Below are positions 24,453-33,017 of a stretch of 64,000 nucleotides of DNA, piece by piece (position 1 is the stretch's first letter; every line of letters begins with the position of its first letter). This DNA is from Candidatus Bathyarchaeota archaeon. GTDB lineage: Archaea; Thermoproteota; Bathyarchaeia; Bathyarchaeales; SOJC01. The position numbers and the translations under genes were made by a program. A model generated the notes under the pieces. It saw nothing but the letters and a program-made list of their open reading frames with translations. It searched no databases and was not told the origin of the DNA. Where the stretch lies: assembly GCA_020354575.1 (NCBI GenBank), contig CP070649.1, positions 1,094,360 to 1,158,359 of the forward strand. The letters are read 5' to 3'.

Positions 24453-25283
24453 CTAGGGTAATCCCAGAAACTTCAGAATCATCCGAAGACTAACCAAAAC
24501 CAAAATAACACCAAATATCCTTCGCAAGTTCTTACTTGAAACACGCTTAGCGACCACAGCGCCTATCTGAGCACCAAAAATAACCCCAACAATGAGAAGA
24601 AACGCGTAACCAAAATGGACATTTCCAAGATAGAGATGAGTGGTAACTCCGGAGATTGAAGTAAAAATCATGATAAAAACTGAAGTAGCTACTGCAAGAT
24701 GCAACGGAAAACAAAGCGCAAAATGCAGAATCGGCACCATAAGGGAACCCCCACCAATACCTAATAATCCTGCTGAAACCCCTGCAAAAAAGCTCAGAAT
24801 CAGGCCAAGTCTAACATCCGCAAAGTATTCAAAAACCTTACCATCGTAATCCACAAGGCGACGGTGCCACCCGCTCCGTTGACGTGTGAAGACCTTGAAG
24901 TTGCCAAGGCTAGAGGTGAAAATCATACGGGAAGCCACATACAATAGAAACAACGCGAAGATGAAGATTAAGAGCTCTTCTGCAATGATATCTGTTAAGT
25001 ATGCGCCTACAAAAGCGCCAGGTATCGAAGCAGTAGCTAACAACAGACCGATCTTGTAATCTATCCTCTTCTGCCTTGCATAACCACTTGAAGAAGAGAA
25101 GGCCTTGAATACTATCATTGTAAGACTTGTTCCTGCGGCAAGTTGAGGAGAAAACTCGACGGTTAAAGGCAGTAACTGCAAGGCAGGCACAATGAAAACA
25201 CCACCTCCAATGCCTAACATCGCTGCAATTATCCCTACAAAGAGACCGAGGAATGGTAGCAGGACTATTTCAATTAGGGTCGT
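24453..25283 (-). CDS. TauE/SafE family permease, probable ACG start
   Basis: About 276 residues if started at ACG 25283. The first ATG in frame (25220) would begin inside the first membrane helix at MLGIGGGVFIVP. Upstream the frame continues with LLPFLGLFVGIIAA, the normal first half of that helix, until a stop codon just before ACG. GGGAGG lies six bases before this ACG, while no ATG, GTG or TTG exists between the stop and 25220. The second half-repeat FFAGVSAGLLGIGGGSLMVP is also clear. It should export or import small anions; the substrate is unknown. ACG initiation is inferred; a sequence error or polymorphism in an ATG is the alternative. Confidence 0.8.
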   Translation of the reverse strand, partial: TTLIEIVLLPFLGLFVGIIAAMLGIGGGVFIVPALQLLPLTVEFSPQLAAGTSLTMIVFKAFSSSSGYARQKRIDYKIGLLLATASIPGAFVGAYLTDIIAEELLIFIFALFLLYVASRMIFTSSLGNFKVFTRQRSGWHRRLVDYDGKVFEYFADVRLGLILSFFAGVSAGLLGIGGGSLMVPILHFALCFPLHLAVATSVFIMIFTSISGVTTHLYLGNVHFGYAFLLIVGVIFGAQIGAVVAKRVSSKNLRRIFGVILVLVSLRMILKFLGLP

Positions 25284-25387
25284 CTAATCCCTCCCACAAT
25301 AGGTTGAAAAAAGAGCGCCGTTACCTAATAATGATAACGGTTCTCTCCTAAGCGAAAAAAGAGAGAAAGGAGAGAAGAGGGAGAAAA

Positions 25388-25624
25388 TTAACGATGCCCG
25401 GTGCGATAGTAGTGCATTATTGCTTTGGATCTTGTCTCTTCAACTTTTAGTCTGTGATTCTTTTCAACCTTCCAATTCTGGTGATTGGGCAAGGGTGATG
25501 CTTGGGAAGAGTCTGAAAATTGCTGCTTAAGCATATTCCAAAGTCGATTGCGCCTACTGCTCTTCCCCCTTTCTTGCCTTCGATCCCAATCCAACTGAAA
25601 CGGCTCATAATATTTCTGCTTCAC
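25388..25624 (-). CDS. Small basic protein of unknown function
   Basis: 78 residues from GTG 25624, which has a strong GGAGGGGG motif about seven bases upstream; this and the 20-bp gap from the preceding gene support translation in the same operon. The protein is polar and strongly basic (DRRQERGKSSRRNRLW, HYYRTGHR) with no cysteine pairs or hydrophobic segments. I do not recognise it. Confidence 0.55.
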   Translation of the reverse strand: MKQKYYEPFQLDWDRRQERGKSSRRNRLWNMLKQQFSDSSQASPLPNHQNWKVEKNHRLKVEETRSKAIMHYYRTGHR

Positions 25625-25644
25625 GTTTTATCCCCCTCCTTGTT

Positions 25645-26298
25645 TTAATAATAATCCATGCAGTCATTTGCACGAATGTGCACAGTCTCACAACCATCTT
25701 TGGTGACTATGACTGATTTTCCTGGGCGCGAGACAAAGACATCACCGGCACTCTTGAGAACGACCTTATTCCCTTTCGAAACGAAAACTGTATCCTTAGC
25801 TTTGTAAACCAATTTAGAGCCCTTGGCCACAAGAATATCAAATCGACTCTTTTCATTTGGAAAAGCAAAGACAAAACCACGATTACGATCGAACCGTCTG
25901 GACTCACAGGATCCTCCTTTGAAAAACCTGTCCAGCAAGTTAAGTGCATCGGACTCGAATTCCTGCTTTCCCTTGAACCCTGCCTCCACGTAATCTTCTT
26001 CATCAGCCTCCTCGAGAGACCTCTCCGCCTCAGTCCATTCTCCAAGCATTAAGAACGACTCATTGACCTCCTTCTCAACTGGTTTCCCCACAGCACCCTG
26101 TTTCGTCTCAACTATTGAGTCCACAATCAACTTGCCCTTTCCACGAAAAACGTAACCTCTTGGCCGCCCCTCCAAATTAATCTGGATGGCTAAAGCGCCT
26201 TTACCGACTTCAACAATGCCTTTATCATTCTTTAACAAGGTCACATCCTCCGTTGTCTTCAAAACTCTACTGTCAAGTTCATATCCTTGCGTCTTCAT
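25645..26298 (-). CDS. Beta-rich protein of unknown function in ArsR operon
   Basis: 217 residues. Short repeated strand-like units dominate both ends: VTLLKNDKGIVEVGKGALAI near the N-terminus, then KGSKLVYKAKDTVFVSKGNK and SAGDVFVSRPGKSVIVTKDG near the C-terminus, with a charged acidic linker (SLEEADEEDYVE) between. There is no signal peptide or membrane helix. The start overlaps the stop of the upstream ArsR-type gene by 4 bp, so it is translationally coupled and probably functionally linked, for example as a sensor or effector under that regulator. No family recognised. Confidence 0.6.
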   Translation of the reverse strand: MKTQGYELDSRVLKTTEDVTLLKNDKGIVEVGKGALAIQINLEGRPRGYVFRGKGKLIVDSIVETKQGAVGKPVEKEVNESFLMLGEWTEAERSLEEADEEDYVEAGFKGKQEFESDALNLLDRFFKGGSCESRRFDRNRGFVFAFPNEKSRFDILVAKGSKLVYKAKDTVFVSKGNKVVLKSAGDVFVSRPGKSVIVTKDGCETVHIRANDCMDYY

Positions 26299-26852
26299 TC
26301 CGAGTGTCTCCTTTCAAGAGATTTGGTGATTCGCCGTGCCATCTTGTAAGCAGACCTGCCCGGGATTGTAATAAGATAACGGCCTCGCACTCTCTCTTGG
26401 ATTATCAATCCTTGTTCTTCAAGAACGCTGAGGTGACTTGATAGAGTGCTTGCTGCGATCTCTGGAAGATTCTCCTGTAATTCGTTTGGATACTTTCCCC
26501 CTCTCATGAGTTCACCCAAAATTCTGAGCCTGTGCTCTTGACCGAGTGCACTCATAACCGCTGCAACTTTGTTAAAATCCACATGTCGATCTTCTTCCTC
26601 AAATTTTTCTCCCCTCTTGTGAATCTTGATGCCTGGTCTACGGATCTTAACATGTGATCCGTGAGGGCCAATGAAGATCGATCTCTCAAGTTCACCTTGA
26701 ATGCTTTCGGCTATGCCCTCTACAGCTTCCGCTACATTCCCGATATCGATGTATATTCCCCTTTGTTCCTTTTTTTCATCTTTGAGTTCTTCCTTAAGAT
26801 CTGCAAGTTCTTCCTTGAGTCTTTTCATTTCTTTCTTGAGTTCTTCTGACAT
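26295..26852 (-). CDS. ArsR-type regulator with N-terminal coiled coil
   Basis: About 185 residues from ATG 26852 (GGTGAT nine bases upstream). Residues 1-32 are a highly charged coiled coil (LKKEMKRLKEELADLKEELK). A linker with GNVAEAVEGIAESIQGELER follows. The winged helix is at about 95-170 (VMSALGQEHRLRILGELMRG, ASTLSSHLSVLEEQGLI, RGRYLITIPG). No metal-binding cysteine is present, so it does not look like a classical metal sensor. It heads a three-gene operon with two unknown proteins. Confidence 0.78.
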   Translation of the reverse strand: MSEELKKEMKRLKEELADLKEELKDEKKEQRGIYIDIGNVAEAVEGIAESIQGELERSIFIGPHGSHVKIRRPGIKIHKRGEKFEEEDRHVDFNKVAAVMSALGQEHRLRILGELMRGGKYPNELQENLPEIAASTLSSHLSVLEEQGLIIQERVRGRYLITIPGRSAYKMARRITKSLERRHSE

Positions 26853-27076
26853 TCGATTATCACCATTTATAATTTCATTTTCATCTATTTTATTTCTATA
26901 ATAATAGAATTCAAAACGGTGAATATAAATGTTACTGCCCACAATTCCGATTTATCTGCTATTTTCATCTTAAAATCAGGTATACCCCTAAGAATGGGTG
27001 GGTTTCATAGCTCTAGGTTAATGGCAACTCTTATTTGTAAGACGAGTATGTAGCCTTACCACGTGTTGAACAATAA

Positions 27077-28339
27077 TTGAGCAAATCTAGGCAAAAACGA
27101 ACATCGCTAGAACGGTTTCGACTCAAAAAAGCACTAGATACGCTGGCTCGCAAAGAAGGCCGCGGAACTGAGCTTGTAAGTTTGTACGTCCCCCCAGGAA
27201 AGCAGATTAGCGAGATTCTAAACACCCTAAGACAGGAGCACGGAACAGCTGCAAACATTAAATCTGATACAACACGCAATAACGTTCAGGATGCTATTAC
27301 GAAAGTTCAACAGCGTCTAAAGTTATTTAAGAAAGTGCCAGAGAAAGGACTGGTGATTTTCAGTGGGGCTATCCCTCAGAATGGCCCTGGCAGTGAGAGA
27401 ATGGAGACTTATGTTTTAACCCCTCCAGAACCTATTAGTGTCAATCTTTACCGTTGTGATTCCCGATTTCACACTGAATATCTCGAAGAAATGCTGAGAG
27501 AGCGAGAATCTTTTGGGATAGTGCTCTTGGACTCAAGTGATGCTACTTTCGCAATTTTGCGAGGGCGGCATTTGGATATTGCTAAGGAAATTACTTCTGG
27601 TGTGCCAGGTAAAATGCGAGCTGGTGGTCAGTCAGCAAGGCGTTTTGAACGTCAAAGGGAGGCTAAAGTCTTGGAGTTCTTCAATCGTGTGGGTGAATAT
27701 ATTACAGAGATTTTTCTGGGCGTTGAGAATCTGAAGGGTATTATTGTAGGGGGCCCTGGTCCCATGAAGTATGATTTTTTAAAAGCTGATTATTTGCATT
27801 ATCAATTGAAGCCCAAAGTGGTTTCGACTGTTGATACCGCGTATACAGGAAAACAGGGAGTGAAGGAGGTGGTAGAGAAAGCCCCTGAAATCATGCGACA
27901 AGTTCGTTTTGTCGAGGAGAAGAAGCTTATCCAAGCTTTTCTGTATGAAATAGGCCATGATACGGGATTGGCTACATATGGAGAAGAAGAGGTTAGAAGG
28001 GCTCTGAAGATGGGAGCCGTGAGGACTTTATTATTGTCAGACACATTAGATTTTGAGAGAATAACGGTGAAATGCGAAGCTTGTGATTATCATAGGAAAG
28101 AGACGATGAATTACAAGAAAGTGAATAGCTTTCAGCAAGGTCTAATGGGACAACCTTGTCCGAAGTGCAAGTCACCATCTTTGAGTGCAAATGAGATGGA
28201 GGATATTGTGGAAGAGTTTGCAAGACTGGGAGAACAGGCAAATGCAGATGTGGAAGTTGTATCAATAGATACAGAAGAGGGACAGATGTTGAAGAATGCA
28301 TTTGGCGGAATCGCAGCCGTACTACGATACCAACTCTGA
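27077..28339 (+). CDS. prf1: Peptide chain release factor aRF1
   Basis: 420 residues from TTG 27077. Domain 1 has the stop-codon-recognition motif NIKS (AANIKSDTTRNNV), domain 2 the peptidyl-tRNA hydrolysis motif GGQ (MRAGGQSARRFER), and domain 3 includes a zinc ribbon (CEACDYHR and CPKCKS). aRF1 terminates translation at all three stop codons. The C-terminus AFGGIAAVLRYQL is typical of the eRF1/aRF1/pelota superfamily, and pelota itself is encoded 2.3 kb downstream. The SRP RNA gene follows on the same strand. No anomaly seen. Confidence 0.97.
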   Translation: MSKSRQKRTSLERFRLKKALDTLARKEGRGTELVSLYVPPGKQISEILNTLRQEHGTAANIKSDTTRNNVQDAITKVQQRLKLFKKVPEKGLVIFSGAIPQNGPGSERMETYVLTPPEPISVNLYRCDSRFHTEYLEEMLRERESFGIVLLDSSDATFAILRGRHLDIAKEITSGVPGKMRAGGQSARRFERQREAKVLEFFNRVGEYITEIFLGVENLKGIIVGGPGPMKYDFLKADYLHYQLKPKVVSTVDTAYTGKQGVKEVVEKAPEIMRQVRFVEEKKLIQAFLYEIGHDTGLATYGEEEVRRALKMGAVRTLLLSDTLDFERITVKCEACDYHRKETMNYKKVNSFQQGLMGQPCPKCKSPSLSANEMEDIVEEFARLGEQANADVEVVSIDTEEGQMLKNAFGGIAAVLRYQL

Positions 28340-28484
28340 CCACATTTGCAGCAATCCACTAGAAGTGAGAACTCAGTTTCCGTATGGAATTAGACTGAAG
28401 CTCAATTGCAGCACAACATCGATATTGGCTATAAAATCGAAATTCCCCTCTTTTGCACAACATACTACATCAATAATTGGTAAA

Positions 28485-28492
28485 GTTTTAAT
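28485..28492 (+). promoter_or_regulatory. TATA box of SRP RNA gene
   Basis: GTTTTAAT, preceded by purine-rich TAAA as a possible BRE, lies about 27 bases before the first paired base of the SRP RNA. Confidence 0.55.
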
Positions 28493-28514
28493 CTTCGTAC
28501 AAAGTTATGGAATT

Positions 28515-28849
28515 TGGGTGGCGGGCCTTAGGCGGGGGGCTAGGGGTCCTCTGAAAGGCTTTGCCTGACCATAAATCCTCTATACGATGGGCTAACAGCT
28601 GAGGCTGAGGTGTCAAAGAGCGTGAGGCTCTGCCTATCCTTGCAATGAATATCCGTCCCTTGGGGCTGGCGGTCACGCGGCTGTCTCTGTAGGGAGGCTG
28701 TTTCCGTGTTTGTTAGGCGAACCTGGCCAGGACCGGGAGGGAGCAACCTAAGTCTAAACGTTTGGCGCTCAAGGGGGTGCGGATACGAGACAAGAGTAGG
28801 TGTGAGCCTGGCGAAAACTGGGCATCGAATCTCAGTGACCCGTCACCTA
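28515..28849 (+). ncRNA. ffs: Signal recognition particle RNA (7S RNA)
   Basis: The ends pair over 10 bp: GGGTGGCGGG (28516-28525) with CCCGTCACCT (28839-28848). The helix 8 core is seen in GGCGAACCTGGCCAGGACCG followed by GGAGGGAGCAACC, the SRP54-binding loop of archaeal SRP RNA. Total length of about 333 nt fits archaeal SRP RNAs. The RNA scaffolds SRP19 and SRP54 for co-translational targeting. The exact ends are set by the terminal helix and the TATA position and may be off by a few bases. The apical tetraloop region reads GGGAGG where many archaea have GGAAGG. Confidence 0.9.
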
Positions 28850-28860
28850 AGAATATTCGA

Positions 28861-29817
28861 TTAACCTCGATACAACTTGAAATTTTCTAATAATTTGCAT
28901 GGTTGACAAATAGCGTGAACGGTTGGCTCACCACATAACTTGCAGCTATTCAAGCCTGTTGCTGGCAATGCTTCTCCTATATGATTCCTCAGCTTTTCTG
29001 CTGAACGATAAACCGTGTATTTAAGACCCGCGTGTTTCTCTTCCATCCTATTCAACATAGTGCGTATATCATTTCTCAACGCTGCATACGAATAGGGGCA
29101 GGGAATACTTTGAAATTCTATCTGTTTTAAATAAGCATAGAGAGTCGCCTCCTTCTCAAGAACTTCACAAAGGGGCTTGATGCGACGTATAAATTTAGGA
29201 TGTGCTGCAGACGAAACAGGTTTGACTCTTGCGATTCTTTGTGGATCCCCATGAAAAACATTGAGGAGTATAGTTTGTGTTTCGTCGTCAAGGTTATGTC
29301 CAGTCGCCAATTTTGCAGCTTCACAGTTACGAGCTGCAGTATTCAAAGCACGTCTTCGCAGGACACCACAGTATGCGCATGGAGTCAAACGCTCAATACT
29401 TGGGTCTTTCATTATCAAGTCTTTAGCTAACTCGTCAAACTCAAACCCAAACAAGTCTTTGAAAGAGACAACGATATGCTCAACAGCAAGTTTTTGACAG
29501 AATTTTTCTGCAATATTCAACGCTTCATCTCTATAACCAGAAATTCCTTCGTCTACTGTAATTGCCATCAGTCTGGCTTTGGGAAATGACTTTTCAAGTT
29601 TAGCCAAAATACTAAGAAGAGTCATGCTATCTTTGCCACCAGAAACGCCGATGGCAATTTTATCATTGAATTTGAGCATATCATGCTTAGCTATGGTTGC
29701 CCTCACCTTATCTTCTACGGAGCGACAAAAGCATGTAGCACATAGCTTTTCCCCTGAGTATGGTCGCATATACATGGCATTTCTGCGTTTGCACATCGTA
29801 CATCTTGAAAGCATCAT
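28861..29817 (-). CDS. TtuA/NcsA-type tRNA 2-thiolation protein
   Basis: 318 residues. It begins with a zinc finger (CTMCKRRNA, CATCFC), has the PP-loop ATP-pyrophosphatase motif IGVSGGKDSMTLL near residue 58, catalytic-type cysteines in TPCAYCGVLRRRALN and in CPYSYAALRND, and a C-terminal zinc finger (CKLCGE, CQPCK). This layout is that of TtuA/Ncs6, which thiolates U34 or U54 of tRNAs and may hold a 4Fe-4S cluster. It is convergent with the SRP RNA gene and divergent from a nucleotidyltransferase gene. Whether it modifies U34 or U54 is not decided by the sequence. Confidence 0.9.
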   Translation of the reverse strand: MMLSRCTMCKRRNAMYMRPYSGEKLCATCFCRSVEDKVRATIAKHDMLKFNDKIAIGVSGGKDSMTLLSILAKLEKSFPKARLMAITVDEGISGYRDEALNIAEKFCQKLAVEHIVVSFKDLFGFEFDELAKDLIMKDPSIERLTPCAYCGVLRRRALNTAARNCEAAKLATGHNLDDETQTILLNVFHGDPQRIARVKPVSSAAHPKFIRRIKPLCEVLEKEATLYAYLKQIEFQSIPCPYSYAALRNDIRTMLNRMEEKHAGLKYTVYRSAEKLRNHIGEALPATGLNSCKLCGEPTVHAICQPCKLLENFKLYRG

Positions 29818-29862
29818 TTCATTCTCGCGTTTCTTGCTAACTAGTTTTAACTAACACTTTAG

Positions 29863-29869
29863 TATAAAT
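29863..29869 (+). promoter_or_regulatory. TATA box for leaderless nucleotidyltransferase gene
   Basis: TATAAAT is centred 25 bases upstream of ATG 29891. That spacing places transcription start at or next to the ATG, implying a leaderless mRNA, consistent with the lack of an SD motif. Confidence 0.55.
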
Positions 29870-29890
29870 TTCTACAGAGTGAGTTATATT

Positions 29891-30595
29891 ATGGCTAAGA
29901 AGCCTGCTAGGCATCCGGAACGACTAGAAGCTGTCTATGGTAATCTGCATTGGAAGCAATTGGAGAGGTTGCGTTCCAAAGCAATCAACCTTATGACCAT
30001 TTTTGAAAAAGCAAATCTACACACACTTACTCATGGTAGCATAGCAAGAGGAGACGTAACACAAGAAAGCGATATTGACATTATCATACCCAATCCTCCA
30101 TCGTCATTCAAGATTGAAACAATTCTTGAACGAGCTAATATTCAGATAAATAAACGGATACTTCTGCAAGCAACACCCAGTTATGCTGTTAAAGGGTACA
30201 TAGAGATTGATGAAAACGAATCAGTTTCTTTTCCTCTCGCTAAAATGCGGAATGTAGAGAGAGATTTCTACCGCTTTGGTGGAGAAATTACCCATGAGAT
30301 GCTAAAGAAAGCGACACGAGTAGCTGGCGTTGATAAGAGACTCATGCTAATAGAACCAACAGAGAAAGGGCACATTGAAAGCAACATAATCGGGAGAGAA
30401 GAGGAAATTGCCATGATATTAGGAATAAGCGCCGAGACTGTCTTAGATCGCGTGCACGCGCTTCTCCGAAGGGATAGAGTAGGTCGAACGGGTGTGTTTA
30501 TAAAGAGAGAAATATCCCTAGATGAAACATTTGAGTTAGCTTTAAAGAGGCTAGCTGATTCAAAGCCTGAAGTGAGACGCCGTTTGAGCTTTTGA
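29891..30595 (+). CDS. Nucleotidyltransferase-fold protein
   Basis: About 234 residues from ATG 29891; a GTG at 29879 is in frame but would lie at or before the predicted transcription start. The N-terminal half is a pol-beta-type nucleotidyltransferase with HGSIARGDVTQESDIDIII (GS motif and DxD metal ligands) at about residues 48-66. The remainder is charged and ends in helices with an HTH-like stretch (GREEEIAMILGISAETVLDR). Archaeal proteins of this type are conserved but poorly characterised; the DNA-binding-like tail suggests a nucleic-acid or protein NMP-transfer role. It is divergent from the tRNA thiolase gene. Confidence 0.75.
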   Translation: MAKKPARHPERLEAVYGNLHWKQLERLRSKAINLMTIFEKANLHTLTHGSIARGDVTQESDIDIIIPNPPSSFKIETILERANIQINKRILLQATPSYAVKGYIEIDENESVSFPLAKMRNVERDFYRFGGEITHEMLKKATRVAGVDKRLMLIEPTEKGHIESNIIGREEEIAMILGISAETVLDRVHALLRRDRVGRTGVFIKREISLDETFELALKRLADSKPEVRRRLSF

Positions 30596-30611
30596 CGAGC
30601 AAAACTTGAAA

Positions 30612-31691
30612 TTAGCTAATGGAAAATCGCAGAAGTGCTGCAATTCCTCCTAGACTTTGCAGTTTCTGACCCGCTTCATGTTCAATGCTGATGACAATAA
30701 CCGATCCACCCCTCTCTTCAACTTCTCGCATCAGTCTTTCTAGAGCCAGTCGTTTCTCGTCTGAAGCGTCTCTTATTGTGAAGTCAGCTACAAGAAGTTT
30801 CTCTACTGCTCCAAATGATTTCGCCTTCTCTACTTGTTCCACACCATAGGTTGCGGTGCCTTTTTCCTTACCAAGTCTTTCCAGCAGATCCTCAATAATT
30901 CGAGATTCTTCCGCAATACGCATACGCCCTAATGCTTTGTTCAACACACCAGAACGCAAAGCCTCTTGAATTCCTGCGATTCCGCTGTTATTCACACTTT
31001 TTACATCAATAATTGCTTTGGCGATTTCGGGAGTTTCGCTTTCAACATATTTAAGAAATTGTTTTTTGGTGAAACCTACACCAATTATGGCAATTGGGTA
31101 ATCATTCTTTCCCACAAGCTCCCTCAAGGCCTTTGCTGCATTTCCTAAATATTTCTGGAGCGCGGTATCTCTCTTCTGAGCCTCAAGCTTGCCTGGAAGT
31201 CTCGCTTTGTTTTGAACATGAACATTCACACCAAATTCCCTTATCATTCCAATGCAATATTCTTCGGTATCAATAGAAACAACAACGAGAGGTGGACCTT
31301 CAGAATGCTTAGCTCTTTCCAGCCGATCCATTTGATGTTTTGACCATTTGTTTTTTACGATGGTTATCGGCGTGTTAACAGCAATGTTTAATGTGTGGTG
31401 CGTTCCTCTTCCAGCAATTTTCTCAGGAGCCTCGTCTATGGTACCGTGAACCCGAAGTCTGTTTAGACTCCGATCCCAAATAACATCTTCCACTAACACG
31501 CTGAGAAAAACTGATATACGTTTGCCCTTTTGGGGTCTTGAATACTCTACATCAATTTTCACTTCTCTCGTGGTTCGGGAATAAACCAAATCGCCCTTGT
31601 ATATGACATTATACAAATGCCACAAATCATCTAGCGTCTTTGGGATTACTTTGACGAAGCCTTTCTTGAAATTCTTCTTCAGAATCCTCAA
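30612..31691 (-). CDS. pelA: Pelota homologue (mRNA surveillance/ribosome rescue)
   Basis: 359 residues from TTG 31691 (GGTGAG upstream). The N-terminal Sm-like domain starts MRILKKNFKKGFVKVIP, the central domain has VVVSIDTEEYCIGMI, and the C-terminal domain ends GGIAALLRFSIS as in the aRF1/pelota family. GGQ and NIKS are absent, separating it from aRF1. Pelota binds stalled ribosomes with ABCE1 or aEF1A for rescue. With aRF1, RqcH and TtuA in the same window it forms a translation and quality-control neighbourhood. Confidence 0.95.
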   Translation of the reverse strand: MRILKKNFKKGFVKVIPKTLDDLWHLYNVIYKGDLVYSRTTREVKIDVEYSRPQKGKRISVFLSVLVEDVIWDRSLNRLRVHGTIDEAPEKIAGRGTHHTLNIAVNTPITIVKNKWSKHQMDRLERAKHSEGPPLVVVSIDTEEYCIGMIREFGVNVHVQNKARLPGKLEAQKRDTALQKYLGNAAKALRELVGKNDYPIAIIGVGFTKKQFLKYVESETPEIAKAIIDVKSVNNSGIAGIQEALRSGVLNKALGRMRIAEESRIIEDLLERLGKEKGTATYGVEQVEKAKSFGAVEKLLVADFTIRDASDEKRLALERLMREVEERGGSVIVISIEHEAGQKLQSLGGIAALLRFSIS

Positions 31692-31787
31692 AACTCACCG
31701 CACCTCGTGTTTTATCTAGTAAGTTTCTTCGGCTCCTAGCGTATGATCGTGAACTGCTTATTTCTGTTGCGCTAAGCTCGAGTTTCA

Positions 31788-32924
31788 TTAGCCTTGGATG
31801 TCAGCAAAAGTAATTAGATGAATGTTCAAGGGCTGTTTAACCACATCTGATACTCGTGCAGCCACCAAGTATTTGATCTTCTTCTGATTAGCTACATCCA
31901 CTAAACGTTGCGTTATGACTCCATCGAAAACTACTGTATCCACCTCTTCAGTCTGTTGAAGTTTTTCTGCAAGCTCACTTACAGGCAAACGATCAACATC
32001 CTCCATTTTCTTATTAAGCAATACAGCTTCGAGAGTGCCCTCCAACTCTTTAGCTACTCCAACGATTTGCTTTGGAACCAGCAATCTTCGCTTCTCCTTC
32101 TTCTTGGGTATCTTGGTAATAGGTGCCTTTTGGTCAAGGGCTTTCATGATTTCTTTGCAGTTTAATTCCTCAACTTCCACTCCATTGGGAGCTCGTGCAA
32201 TGTACTTTGCACTGGTTACCTGCATTAATTCTTTGAGTATCAAGTCGCCTCCACGATCCCCATCCAGAAAAGCAGTTGCTTCCTTTTCTTTGCAGAGCTT
32301 GATTATTGTTTCAGGTATCTTTGCACCTTCAAGAGCAATAACATTGAGAATGCCACATCGCAGAAGGTTAAGAACATCAGCTCGACCCTCCACTATGGTT
32401 ATTTCTTTGACACTATCGATTTCTGGACCTGCGGTGAGCTTTTCCTTGCCATATTTAACTACCTTGGCAGTTCGCAGTGTTCCTGAAACTTCACGATAGA
32501 TCTCATCTGTACTTGGCATAGATTCGATGTTCCATTGATGAAGAATCTCTTTTGCACGATTGATTATGAGCTTCCTTCTTGCATCTCGTATGTCTTCAAC
32601 TTTTTCTAGTATGACATTAGAGTTACATGGTCCTACACGATTTATGCTTTCCAAACTTGCAGCTAGTATAGCCGTAGAAACCCTGTCTAGACTAGTTGGA
32701 ATGATTATTGTTCCGGTTGTTTTATCCTGTTTTGATTGCAGGTTAATTTCGATTCTACCAATTCGACCAGATTTCTGCAACTCACGCAAATCTAACTCAG
32801 GACCAAACAAACCTTCTGTTTGACCAAAAACTGCGCCAATAACATCTGGCTTCTCTACAACACCATCGATTTCAAATTTCGCTCGAACTACATACTTTAC
32901 TGTAACAGTTTGTGATGAACCCAT
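31788..32924 (-). CDS. dnaG: Archaeal DnaG-type primase-like protein
   Basis: About 378 residues from ATG 32924, which has GGAGGTGA five bases upstream; GTG at 32933 is the longer alternative and would place the start inside the SD motif. The N-terminus carries the archaeal-specific VIGAVFGQTEGLFGPELDLR. A central Toprim domain has ITIVEGRADVLNLL (Glu) and ATAFLDGDRGGDLI (DxD) at about 165-250. Archaeal DnaG is associated with the exosome and its replication role is debated. The downstream end of a Toprim mini-protein gene lies 94 bp upstream on the same strand. Confidence 0.93.
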   Translation of the reverse strand: MGSSQTVTVKYVVRAKFEIDGVVEKPDVIGAVFGQTEGLFGPELDLRELQKSGRIGRIEINLQSKQDKTTGTIIIPTSLDRVSTAILAASLESINRVGPCNSNVILEKVEDIRDARRKLIINRAKEILHQWNIESMPSTDEIYREVSGTLRTAKVVKYGKEKLTAGPEIDSVKEITIVEGRADVLNLLRCGILNVIALEGAKIPETIIKLCKEKEATAFLDGDRGGDLILKELMQVTSAKYIARAPNGVEVEELNCKEIMKALDQKAPITKIPKKKEKRRLLVPKQIVGVAKELEGTLEAVLLNKKMEDVDRLPVSELAEKLQQTEEVDTVVFDGVITQRLVDVANQKKIKYLVAARVSDVVKQPLNIHLITFADIQG

Positions 32925-33017
32925 TAACGTCACCTCCGAATGATATTAGTGAGGATTAGCATCACTAAATGTGAAACGTAAACTGACTATCCGCTACTAT
33001 CTTCTCTCTATTATAGT

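Noticed and set aside
24453-25220. TauE permease starting at ATG 25220
   Set aside because: This start lies inside the first membrane helix, and well-conserved residues continue upstream in frame.
28296-28568. Protein-coding frames across 28300-28850
   Set aside because: They overlap the end of aRF1 and the SRP RNA, whose terminal helix and helix 8 are clear.
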